This document shows positions 7,991 to 15,847 of a DNA stretch of 38,399 nt, one piece after another (positions within the stretch are counted from its first letter, which is position 1; every line of letters begins with the position of its first letter). The notes beneath the pieces were generated by a model that had not been told where the DNA came from, did not search any database, and saw only the letters and a list, made by a program, of their open reading frames with translations. Both the position numbers and the translations under genes were made by a program. Origin of the DNA: UBA1715 sp964346725 (lineage in GTDB: Bacteria; Bacteroidota; Bacteroidia; Bacteroidales; UBA1715); assembly GCA_964346725.1 (NCBI GenBank), contig CAYFVM010000024.1:1-38399 (forward strand), written 5' to 3'.

Positions 7991-9340
7991 TTAATTAAAT
8001 TCTTTTCTAATCATATCAAGTCCATTACGAAGAATACTTTGTATTTCGATTTTTGAAGGACATACATATTCGCAAAGTGCTAAATCTTCTGGAACAACTT
8101 CGTAAATTCCCAATTGTTCCATTTTATCGATATCTTCTGCTATAATTGCTTTAAGTAATTGCATTGGATAAATATCCATTGGCAATACTTGCTCATATAC
8201 TCCTGTGAACACAAATGCTCTTTCGCCTCCATTTGTATTGGTATTAAGAATATATGCTTTTTGAGGGCACATCCATGAGAAAAATGCTCTACTGAAACTA
8301 AGTTTATCTAATCCGGGAGCTAACCAACCCATAAATGTAGGTTGATTTCCTTCTTCAATAACCGTTACTTGAGAATCATAGTAGCTTATATAATCATCTT
8401 TTTCCAACTTGGTACCTGTCAACACATTTCCACTAATTACCCGCACATTGTCGGTAATAGTTTCAGAAGCCAAGAATGATTTTATACTTGAACCTAAAAC
8501 TGTTTTATAATATCGTGGATTTTTAACTGCCCCGGTCAAAGCAACAACGACACGTGCATCAAATATACCTTTAGAAAATAGACGACCAATTATAATAACA
8601 TCTTGTGGATTCAACACCCAAACAACCTCACCTTTGTTGATTGGGTTAATGTGATGTATTTGAACGCCAACGTTTCCTGCTGGATGCTTTCCTACGAAGA
8701 AGTTTTGTTCTACACCTATTATCTTAGTGAACGTTGTTTTTGCACGTTCTTCTTTGTAAATATCAAGATTTACAACCCCATCTGTCAATTTTTTCAATGC
8801 ATTAACTCCTATTTGGAATTCGTCAGATGATTCTTCTAAAGCGAAAGTATAATCAGGAGCTAACGGAGCCGTATCAAAAGCCGAAATAAAAATTGCTTTC
8901 GGTTTGTCACTCGGATTTGCAATAATATCAAAAGGACGTTGTTTGATAAATGGCCAAACACCTGCATTTAACATTGTTGCAATAATTTGATCTCGCGACA
9001 TTGAGTCCAAATTGCCAACTTCAAATTTTTTGTACTCAGTTTTTTCATCAGGTGCAACTGCTACATTGAGTAATAATCTTCGTTCGCCTCTATTAATGGT
9101 AGTAACTGTTCCACTTACTGGAGAGGTAAATTGAACTTCGGGACGAAGTTTATCAACAAATAATGGATCACCAGCTAAAACCTTATCGCCTGCTTTCACA
9201 ACCACCTTTGCTGTTAGTCCAACAAAATCGGTTGGTTTTAATGCCACAGAATCGGGCATTGGGTTCTGAGAAAAAATATGCTCAGCTACACTGTGCATCT
9301 TTATATCAAAGCCCTTCCGTAATTTGATTGTTTTTGACAT
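7991..9340 (-). CDS. nqrA: Na+-translocating NADH:quinone reductase subunit A
   Basis: A 449-residue soluble subunit on the cytoplasmic face and the first gene of the operon. It has the barrel-sandwich N-terminal domain (VVVKAGDKVLAGDPLF, SPVSGTVTTI) shared with RnfC and Complex I subunit NuoF, followed by the HPAGNVGVQIHHINP motif typical of NqrA, and the C-terminal CEYVCPSKIEIQSI segment. NqrA forms part of the ubiquinone/menaquinone-side assembly. It is preceded by an exact Bacteroidetes -7 box at 9372-9379, so it opens the transcript running through dedA. Confidence 0.97.
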   Translation of the reverse strand: MSKTIKLRKGFDIKMHSVAEHIFSQNPMPDSVALKPTDFVGLTAKVVVKAGDKVLAGDPLFVDKLRPEVQFTSPVSGTVTTINRGERRLLLNVAVAPDEKTEYKKFEVGNLDSMSRDQIIATMLNAGVWPFIKQRPFDIIANPSDKPKAIFISAFDTAPLAPDYTFALEESSDEFQIGVNALKKLTDGVVNLDIYKEERAKTTFTKIIGVEQNFFVGKHPAGNVGVQIHHINPINKGEVVWVLNPQDVIIIGRLFSKGIFDARVVVALTGAVKNPRYYKTVLGSSIKSFLASETITDNVRVISGNVLTGTKLEKDDYISYYDSQVTVIEEGNQPTFMGWLAPGLDKLSFSRAFFSWMCPQKAYILNTNTNGGERAFVFTGVYEQVLPMDIYPMQLLKAIIAEDIDKMEQLGIYEVVPEDLALCEYVCPSKIEIQSILRNGLDMIRKEFN

Positions 9341-9371
9341 TGTTTTGTATAATATTATTATAGAAACACCG

Positions 9372-9379
9372 CAAAGGTA
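9372..9379 (-). promoter_or_regulatory. -7 box of the nqr operon promoter
   Basis: The minus strand reads TACCTTTG (TAnnTTTG consensus), 31 bases upstream of the nqrA ATG. It predicts a leader of about 25 bases. A matching -33 TTTG is not seen. Confidence 0.6.
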
Positions 9380-9457
9380 AATTTTTTTGTCACATGTTTA
9401 CCTATAATTAAGGGATTTTTTAGCAATAATTGTAAATATACTTAAAGCCACTTAATA

Positions 9458-10723
9458 CTAGTTTGGTGGCTGTTTCTTGTTAATAAAAGAACTTGGCATT
9501 ACAAGTTCTTCGGGGAGTATTTTATACAATATTGGTAAGATAATAGTTCCTCCCGGAATCATAAAAATTGCTAATGATGGTATGGTTTTAAGCAAATCAA
9601 GAATTTGTTCTCGTATTTTTTCTTTTTCTTCAACCGAAAGTGCTTCGTTTCGTGATTTTCGAATCAACATAACAAGTTCCTTACTACCAAGTATTTCGGC
9701 AACTATTTTTGTCTTATTTTTCTGAATAAATTCTTGTACTCTATTTGAGAATGATTTTCGCACAACATCAAAGCCTCCTCCATATTGTAAGTAGAAAATA
9801 TTTTCTCCTTCATGTAGCATAAAATTCTCTATTGATGCGAGACTTTCTTGTGCCGAATACTCTGGAATTTGTAATTTTTCCGCAAGATTGTTGAGAAATA
9901 CCATTTCCGCCTCGTTCGTTAAATTGTCGGAAAGGCAAATGTACGCTGCATATTCATAGATTATGAGTCTCATTACAAGCGACTCATGCGAAACGATATC
10001 TGCAAAATCTAATTCGGATTCTTGCTCACAACCCTCAATAAATGTTCCAGATGCCGTGAAGAATGAAACTAATCGTTTACAATTAATTTGGGAGATTTCT
10101 TTCAAATTGCTTGCTTGTTCTATAGCAATAAGTATATTTTTCTTGATAATTTCTTTTCTGTCGTACGCATAAATTCCATTGAGCCACGAGGAAAAATACA
10201 AGACGTCTAAACATGCATATATATTGAATTGTGAACCTTTCCAAAAATCAAGATCTAACAAAGTAGGATTGCTTACCCGACAATCTATGATTTGCTCTAT
10301 CGAAACGATTTTATTGGTTTGCTTTGAAAGTATGGTGCGATATTTCACCAATTGAGTATCGTGCATTGTAAAAAGCACAAAGAAATCGTATATTTTATCA
10401 ACGCACTCCGTTAACAATAGGCCAATTGTTTCCGGTGACAATTCTTTTCGCTTTTCCCACAAATAGGAGAAAAACAAACCCTGCGTAAGAACTATTTTAA
10501 ACGTATCGGATTGTGACCATGAGGCAGAATCTCTATAATCGCTCACAAAAGATTTTGGGATATATCCATAAAATAAACCTGACGTATGAATATAAAAATG
10601 CACAAACTCTTCAAAAGAATTTCGTCCCGATAAATACAGAGCTAGATGCGAATATTTTTTTTGCAAATTCGCCTGTAATTCATCGAGGAACAATGACAGC
10701 CAGTTTTTTGAAGAAGGATCCAA
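9458..10723 (-). CDS. Protein of unknown role with LETM1-like C-terminal domain
   Basis: This 421-residue protein has no signal peptide. The first 330 or so residues are helical and unfamiliar. The end (380-413) holds a hydrophobic helix, TIPSLAIFMIPGGTIILPIL, then YKILPEELVMPSSF. This matches the core of LETM1 proteins, whose signature is a membrane helix ending in LLP..LK.FP.MLPS.F. LETM1 is best known as an inner mitochondrial membrane protein tied to cation exchange; related proteins of unclear function occur in Bacteroidota. The start is a TTG (10723-10721, giving MDPSSKNW), because no ATG occurs in frame nearby; a -7 box TATTTTTG lies 17 bases upstream. It stands alone between the nqr and gal operons. 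Family placement is moderately sure; function is unknown. Confidence 0.72.
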   Translation of the reverse strand: MDPSSKNWLSLFLDELQANLQKKYSHLALYLSGRNSFEEFVHFYIHTSGLFYGYIPKSFVSDYRDSASWSQSDTFKIVLTQGLFFSYLWEKRKELSPETIGLLLTECVDKIYDFFVLFTMHDTQLVKYRTILSKQTNKIVSIEQIIDCRVSNPTLLDLDFWKGSQFNIYACLDVLYFSSWLNGIYAYDRKEIIKKNILIAIEQASNLKEISQINCKRLVSFFTASGTFIEGCEQESELDFADIVSHESLVMRLIIYEYAAYICLSDNLTNEAEMVFLNNLAEKLQIPEYSAQESLASIENFMLHEGENIFYLQYGGGFDVVRKSFSNRVQEFIQKNKTKIVAEILGSKELVMLIRKSRNEALSVEEKEKIREQILDLLKTIPSLAIFMIPGGTIILPILYKILPEELVMPSSFINKKQPPN

Positions 10724-10739
10724 ATCTCTATTTTTGTTT

Positions 10740-10767
10740 CAAAAATAAACATTATTTACAACTCAAA
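10740..10767 (-). promoter_or_regulatory. Candidate promoter of the LETM1-like gene
   Basis: The minus strand has TTTG (10767-10764) and TATTTTTG (10747-10740), 16 bases apart. The -7 box matches the consensus exactly; the spacing is a little short. It implies a very short leader ahead of the TTG start. Confidence 0.45.
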
Positions 10768-10851
10768 ATAAATTTCTTGCAATCGTTTGTTAACCAGACT
10801 TTAGCTATCCAACAACAGTCTTATTATCAAACACTTATTTACTAATACTTT

Positions 10852-11895
10852 CTACTTTGTTGTGAATACCAATCGTGTTTCTGAAAAATATTGCTTTCCT
10901 TGATGCAATACGATAGTTGGAAAATTGGAATGATGCACCGAGTCTAGGAAATGTTGTGTTTCAAAAGCTATGCCTGAATGTTTTTGATACGCAACCTGGT
11001 TTTTACCACGTTGTTTGTCGTTTAAAAAATTCCCGGAATACACATGAACACAAGGTTCCATAGTTATAATCTCAAGAACTCTTCCACTCTTTTCATCGTG
11101 ATAACTCACGACAAAATCTTTTGACGTTGGTACGGCAAAACTATGGTCTATTCCTCCGGGTATGGCTACTTGCTCATTCTTTGAATCTAAACCATCTTCT
11201 ATTTTTTTCGGTTCTCTAAAATCTAATGGTGTATTTTCAACCGAAAGGAATTTCCCTGTTGGAATCTTATCATTATTTATTTCCAAAAAATAGTTGGTTT
11301 TTATCTGCAAACTATGTTTGTCAACCACGGCATCGGCACCAGCCGAGAGATTAAAATAGGAATGATTCGTGAGATTGACTATTGTTCTCTTGTTGCTGTT
11401 TGCACCATAGCGCAATATCAACTCATTATTATCAGTCAAAATATAGTACACCTCAACATTCAATTTACCCGGATAGCCTTCTTCTCCATCCAAACTTGAT
11501 GCAGTAAGACGTAGCGCAACACCTTCTCTCATGGTTTTTTCTTGAATATGCCACCACTTCTTATTGAATCCGTTTTTGCCTCCATGATGAGAGTTATTGC
11601 CTTCGTTTTTTACCAAATTGTATTGTCGTCCATCCAAATCGAAGCTAGCTCCGGCTATGCGATTGGCACATCGGCCAATAATTGCTCCCATGTAATGTGT
11701 ATCGGCTAGATATCCTTCGAGTGTGTCGTATCCGAGCACTACATCGGCCATTACTCCATTTTTATCCGGCACGCAAATCGAAGTAATTATTCCGCCATAA
11801 TTCATGGCCGAAACTGACATTCCTTGTTTATTCGTAATCGTATATACGTTGACTTCTTTTCCGTCAGGCAACGTCCCAAATAGCATGCTAGTCAT
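10852..11895 (-). CDS. galM: Aldose 1-epimerase (galactose mutarotase)
   Basis: GalM interconverts the beta and alpha anomers of galactose so that GalK can act. The 347-residue length is typical. Visible family motifs are NYGGIITSICVPDKNG near residue 32, GRCANRIAGASF (substrate-binding Arg), NNSHHGGKNGFNKKWW with the catalytic-region His residues, VNLTNHSYFNLS, and the C-terminal IAFETQHFLDSVHH containing the catalytic Glu. It has no signal peptide, so it acts in the cytoplasm. It is the last gene of the gal operon, 9 bases after the symporter gene. Confidence 0.95.
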   Translation of the reverse strand: MTSMLFGTLPDGKEVNVYTITNKQGMSVSAMNYGGIITSICVPDKNGVMADVVLGYDTLEGYLADTHYMGAIIGRCANRIAGASFDLDGRQYNLVKNEGNNSHHGGKNGFNKKWWHIQEKTMREGVALRLTASSLDGEEGYPGKLNVEVYYILTDNNELILRYGANSNKRTIVNLTNHSYFNLSAGADAVVDKHSLQIKTNYFLEINNDKIPTGKFLSVENTPLDFREPKKIEDGLDSKNEQVAIPGGIDHSFAVPTSKDFVVSYHDEKSGRVLEIITMEPCVHVYSGNFLNDKQRGKNQVAYQKHSGIAFETQHFLDSVHHSNFPTIVLHQGKQYFSETRLVFTTK

Positions 11896-11904
11896 TATTG
11901 TTCA

Positions 11905-13527
11905 TTAAAAAAATATGGTATAAATTACAGCCAACAAGATACAAATTATATAGGCACAGATATTAAAAATTTTGTCTGTTTTAAATATCTCTGCCGTCAA
12001 TACGAGTCCCTTCGGATCATCATCGGTTTTACAACTAGTAAGACTTGTCATCATAATAATAACCATGGTGAATAAGAAGGTGTAAAACATTTGATCCATA
12101 AATGGCATTTCAAACGGTAAAATCTTGAACGCAAGCGCAATAGGAATTGAAAGCACAATACCCCACGTAGCCCCTTTGTTGGTTGCTTTTTTCCAAAACA
12201 ATCCCATAATGAACACGGCCAAAATACCAGGACTAACCAATCCCGTGTATTCCTGAATGTATTGGAACATTTGATCCATACTGCTCAAAAGCGGAGAAAG
12301 CAATATAGCCACAAGCAATGCAACCCCGGCGGTTATTCTTCCCACATTGACAGACTGTTTTGATGTAGCCTTGGTATTAATGTATGGTTTGTAAATATCC
12401 ATGGTAAAAATAGTTGAAATGGAATTAAGCATAGAAGCCAACGACGACACAATGGCAGCAGCTAAAGCGGCAAGAACCAATCCTTTCATGCCTACCGGCA
12501 ATAATGTACTAATCAACCATGGGAATGCTTTATCGTTGTTGAGTGTTCCGTCGGGAAGTTCGAATGCTTCTGCTGCGCCTGGAGCTCCTTCGATATAAAG
12601 CACGTATGCTATAATTCCGGGAATTACCACGACAAATGGTATCAACATTTTCAAAAATGCTGCAAACACAATACCTCGTTGCGCCTCATTGATTGATTTT
12701 GCGGCCAAGGCACGTTGTATAATATATTGGTTGAATCCCCAATAATACAAATTTGCAACCCACAAACCGCCTACCAACACATAAATTCCGGGCAAATTAT
12801 TATACTCGGGATTGTCGCGCGAGAGAATCATATCGAACTTATCGGAAGCGACATCGGACACGTGAGAAATTCCACTTATAATAGAAGAATCGGGTGTAAC
12901 CGCCTTGAGAGCAAAAATTGTAGTAATAATACCGCCAAGCACCAACAAAACCACCTGAATTACATCTGTCCAAGCGACAGCCGCAAGACCACCGTACAAT
13001 GAATATGCTACCGCTACAAATGCAAGAATAATAATTGCGGGCATAATTAAACTGCCATCGCCGGTTCCTACTATAGTATCAATAGCTTTACCGCCTAAAA
13101 ACATTACCGAAGTAAGGTTTACAAAAATGAATAACGCCAACCAGAATACGGCTAAAATGGTTTTTAAATTTGTTGAGAATCGTTTTTCTACAAACTCTGG
13201 AATGGTATAAATTCCTTGTTTTATAAAGATTGGTAAAAAGAATTTTCCGACAATAATCAAGGTCAAGGCTGCCATAAATTCATAGGAAGCAATAGCCAAA
13301 CCACCCGCAAAACCTGAGCCGGACATGCCAATATATTGTTCTGCCGAAATATTTGCGGCAATCAACGAAGCTCCAATAGCCCACCATGGCAAAGATTTTC
13401 CCGCCAAAAAGTAATCTTCTTCATTCTTTTCTTTGCCTTTGCTTCGCGAAAAGAAAAAGCCCAAAGCAATAATGACAATTGCATAGACTGCCACTATCAC
13501 AAAATCAATAACGCTAAATGTTCCCAT
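11905..13527 (-). CDS. Na+/galactose symporter of the SSS family (vSGLT type)
   Basis: A 540-residue protein with 14 or so membrane helices that takes up sugar together with Na+. It resembles the Vibrio transporter vSGLT over its whole length: the segments EDYFLAGKSLPWW, IAANISAEQYIGMSGSG (N59 corresponds to the sugar-binding Asn of vSGLT), LWVANLYYWGFNQYIIQR, and YIQEYTGLVSPGILAVF are all recognisable. Galactose is the most likely substrate, from this similarity and from its place between galT and galM. It sits 6 bases after galT. The neighbouring nqr operon would supply the Na+ gradient that drives it. Confidence 0.94.
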   Translation of the reverse strand: MGTFSVIDFVIVAVYAIVIIALGFFFSRSKGKEKNEEDYFLAGKSLPWWAIGASLIAANISAEQYIGMSGSGFAGGLAIASYEFMAALTLIIVGKFFLPIFIKQGIYTIPEFVEKRFSTNLKTILAVFWLALFIFVNLTSVMFLGGKAIDTIVGTGDGSLIMPAIIILAFVAVAYSLYGGLAAVAWTDVIQVVLLVLGGIITTIFALKAVTPDSSIISGISHVSDVASDKFDMILSRDNPEYNNLPGIYVLVGGLWVANLYYWGFNQYIIQRALAAKSINEAQRGIVFAAFLKMLIPFVVVIPGIIAYVLYIEGAPGAAEAFELPDGTLNNDKAFPWLISTLLPVGMKGLVLAALAAAIVSSLASMLNSISTIFTMDIYKPYINTKATSKQSVNVGRITAGVALLVAILLSPLLSSMDQMFQYIQEYTGLVSPGILAVFIMGLFWKKATNKGATWGIVLSIPIALAFKILPFEMPFMDQMFYTFLFTMVIIMMTSLTSCKTDDDPKGLVLTAEIFKTDKIFNICAYIICILLAVIYTIFF

Positions 13528-13533
13528 ACGTTT

Positions 13534-14607
13534 TTAGTGTTTTAAAGTATAATGTACTGTTGCTAATTTTCTTAAAATTTCGGCACTCTGCTCAGCCGTC
13601 ATATCCCGCTGTGGCTCGGCAAGCATCTCATATCCTACCATAAATTTGCGCACGGCAGCCGAGCGAAACAAGGGTGGATAAAAATGCATATGCATAGTCC
13701 AATAATCATGCTTTGCGCTATCGGTTGGTGCCTGATGTATTCCGGCAGAGTACGGAAACGATGTCTCAAATAAATTGTCGTACTTGCACGTCATAGTTTG
13801 ATATATTGCCGCAAAGTCGCACAATTCCGCATCATTCAAATCAGCCAACGATTGTTTTGCCGATTTTGGCACTATCATTACTTCATACGGCCACGTTGCC
13901 CAAAATGGAACGAGTGCCACAAACGTATCGTTTTCGGTCACAATTCGTTCATTTTTCTCTAATTCTTTGGCTACGTAGTCAAGTAATAATGGCATGCCAT
14001 GTTGTTCAAAATAGGCTTTTTGTTGTGCATCTTCTTTTGCCACAATTTCGGGAATGGACTCTTGTGCCCATATCTGACAATGTGGATGCGGATTGCTGCA
14101 GCCCATTGCTGCACCTTTATTTTCAAAAATTTGTATATGATTGATGAAATCTTTTGCACCAAGTTCTTGGTACTGCTCCTTCCACACACGCACCACCTTC
14201 CCCACCTCGTTGAGCGTTAGTTGTGGAACAGTTTTGGAATGATTCGGTGAAAAACAAATAACCTTGCAAATACCTTTTTCGCTTCGCACCCTGAACATTT
14301 CATCATAGTTATTTCCTTCGATTATTGATGGAGTAATTGCACTATAATCGTTGGTAAACACAAACGGTTCGGTGTATTTAGGATTTTTTACGCCTCCGGC
14401 TCGTTCATTTCCCGGGCAAAGATAGCAATGCTCATCATAGTCAATTTGAACAGGAGTCTGCGATTTTTCTTGTTGCCCTTGCCACGGACGTTTACCGCGA
14501 TGAGGAGAAACGAGCATCCACTCGCCGGTAAGTATATTGTAACGACGATGTGTGTCGTTTTTTATATCAAATTGGCTCATACTTTTATAATTCACTTGTT
14601 CCGTCAC
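13534..14607 (-). CDS. galT: Galactose-1-phosphate uridylyltransferase
   Basis: GalT swaps UMP between UDP-glucose and galactose 1-phosphate in the Leloir pathway. The 357-residue protein has the class I active site GCSNPHPHCQIWA with H176 as the uridylylated nucleophile, and the zinc-type C61-x2-C64 pair (CYLC). A cysteine follows the HPH triad, where the E. coli enzyme has glycine; the human enzyme also has cysteine here. The ATG lies within the end of galK (23-base overlap), indicating translational coupling. The galactokinase is upstream and the symporter downstream. No galE is present in the window. Confidence 0.96.
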   Translation of the reverse strand: MTEQVNYKSMSQFDIKNDTHRRYNILTGEWMLVSPHRGKRPWQGQQEKSQTPVQIDYDEHCYLCPGNERAGGVKNPKYTEPFVFTNDYSAITPSIIEGNNYDEMFRVRSEKGICKVICFSPNHSKTVPQLTLNEVGKVVRVWKEQYQELGAKDFINHIQIFENKGAAMGCSNPHPHCQIWAQESIPEIVAKEDAQQKAYFEQHGMPLLLDYVAKELEKNERIVTENDTFVALVPFWATWPYEVMIVPKSAKQSLADLNDAELCDFAAIYQTMTCKYDNLFETSFPYSAGIHQAPTDSAKHDYWTMHMHFYPPLFRSAAVRKFMVGYEMLAEPQRDMTAEQSAEILRKLATVHYTLKH

Positions 14608-15724
14608 AAATTGCTACTTCGTAAATAGTAGGCGTTTTGTCATATTTCTGATAATATTCTGCAATTATACGTTTTTTAAACAATTCTACCGCATCATTTT
14701 GCACAAGAGAAATAGTACACCCACCAAAACCTCCTCCCATAATTCGAGAACCAACTACGCCGTCACAAGTTTGAGCTATTTCTACCATAACGTCAATCTC
14801 GGGGCAACTTGCTTCATACAGTTTACTCATGCCATTATGCGTGCCATACATCATAGCTCCCACGGTTTTTATATCGCCACCTGTCATTGCCTCACAAGCG
14901 CGCTTCAAACGAATATTTTCTTCTATCACGTATTTACAACGGTTAAATGACTTGCCTTGCATTTCGGGAGCGCACTGCAGCAATTGTTCCATGGTGACAT
15001 CTCGCATAGTATGGATATTCGGGAAATGCGATGCAACCACTTGCACACCGGCTTCTGTTTCACGGCGGCGAACATTATACTCTGACGATACAAGTTCGTG
15101 TTTTACATTGCTATTACAAAGTAAAATTGTGTAATCATGCAATTCCAAAGGAAAATATTGGTATTCCAATGTTTTGCAGTCCAACTGAATCACATGGTCT
15201 TTTTTTCCGAACATTACGGCAAATTGGTCCATTATGCCACAGTTCACGTGCGCAAATTCGTGCTCAGCCATTTGCGACATTTGCACGAGTTCTAGACGAG
15301 AAAAACCAAAATTGAAGATTTCATTTAACACATACGCAAACCCACACTCCAAGGCTGCTGATGACGATAAACCTGCGCCCAATGGCACATTCCCGCCAAA
15401 TACCACATCAACAGGAGGAACTTGTATTCCTCGTTTTTGCATTTGTGCAATTACTCCCAACAAGTAATTTGCCCACGTTTGCGACACTTCTACCACATAC
15501 GGAAATTCTCCATATTCATTCAAATCTTTGGCACAAAAGCGGAACTTGCCACAAGTATTGAGTGCAATGGCAAACACTATCTGTTTGTCAATAGCAGCAG
15601 GCAACACAAATCCTTCATTATAATCGGTATGTTCTCCTATGATATTTATCCTTCCGGGAGAACGAAATGTTCGAGGTTTTGATGAAAACTCCTCAATAAA
15701 TTTTGTCTTGACTTCTTGTATCAT
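14585..15724 (-). CDS. galK: Galactokinase
   Basis: GalK phosphorylates alpha-D-galactose with ATP. The 379-residue GHMP kinase has the galactokinase signature GRINIIGEHTDYNEGFVLP (about residues 24-42), the ATP-binding loop PLGAGLSSSAALE (about 112-124), and the third GHMP motif MGGGFGGCTISLV near residue 335. The catalytic-base Asp is expected in CGIMDQFAVMFG. It is the first gene of a four-gene operon (galK, galT, symporter, galM). The spacer shared with the divergent GH13 gene holds a 14-bp inverted repeat that may bind a regulator. Confidence 0.96.
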   Translation of the reverse strand: MIQEVKTKFIEEFSSKPRTFRSPGRINIIGEHTDYNEGFVLPAAIDKQIVFAIALNTCGKFRFCAKDLNEYGEFPYVVEVSQTWANYLLGVIAQMQKRGIQVPPVDVVFGGNVPLGAGLSSSAALECGFAYVLNEIFNFGFSRLELVQMSQMAEHEFAHVNCGIMDQFAVMFGKKDHVIQLDCKTLEYQYFPLELHDYTILLCNSNVKHELVSSEYNVRRRETEAGVQVVASHFPNIHTMRDVTMEQLLQCAPEMQGKSFNRCKYVIEENIRLKRACEAMTGGDIKTVGAMMYGTHNGMSKLYEASCPEIDVMVEIAQTCDGVVGSRIMGGGFGGCTISLVQNDAVELFKKRIIAEYYQKYDKTPTIYEVAICDGTSEL

Positions 15725-15746
15725 TTACACTTTGAATAAATTTCGA

Positions 15747-15754
15747 TAAAGATA
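15747..15754 (-). promoter_or_regulatory. Candidate -7 box for the galK operon
   Basis: The minus strand reads TATCTTTA, seven of eight positions of TAnnTTTG, 22 bases upstream of the galK ATG. It is the best match in the galK-proximal part of the divergent spacer. Confidence 0.35.
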
Positions 15755-15779
15755 AACATTTACAAGGGAAAACAGACTA

Positions 15780-15814
15780 TATAGTAAATTTTTATTTAAG
15801 AAAAATTTACTATA
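15780..15814. promoter_or_regulatory. 14-bp perfect inverted repeat in the galK/GH13 divergent spacer
   Basis: The arms 15780-15793 (TATAGTAAATTTTT) and 15801-15814 are exact inverse complements around a 7-base centre. The repeat lies midway between galK and the GH13 gene and overlaps a TATATTCG box (15811-15818) that could be the GH13 -7 element. This position fits an operator controlling one or both genes; a terminator role is unlikely, since no gene ends here. Confidence 0.55.
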
Positions 15815-15847
15815 TTCGTCCCCAAATAGTTGTAAAAAAGTAAATCA

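Noticed and set aside
9425..9475. Short hairpin (AGCCAC/GTGGCT) at the end of the LETM1-like gene
   Set aside because: Only 6 bp with a long loop and no T run directly after it; too weak to call a terminator.
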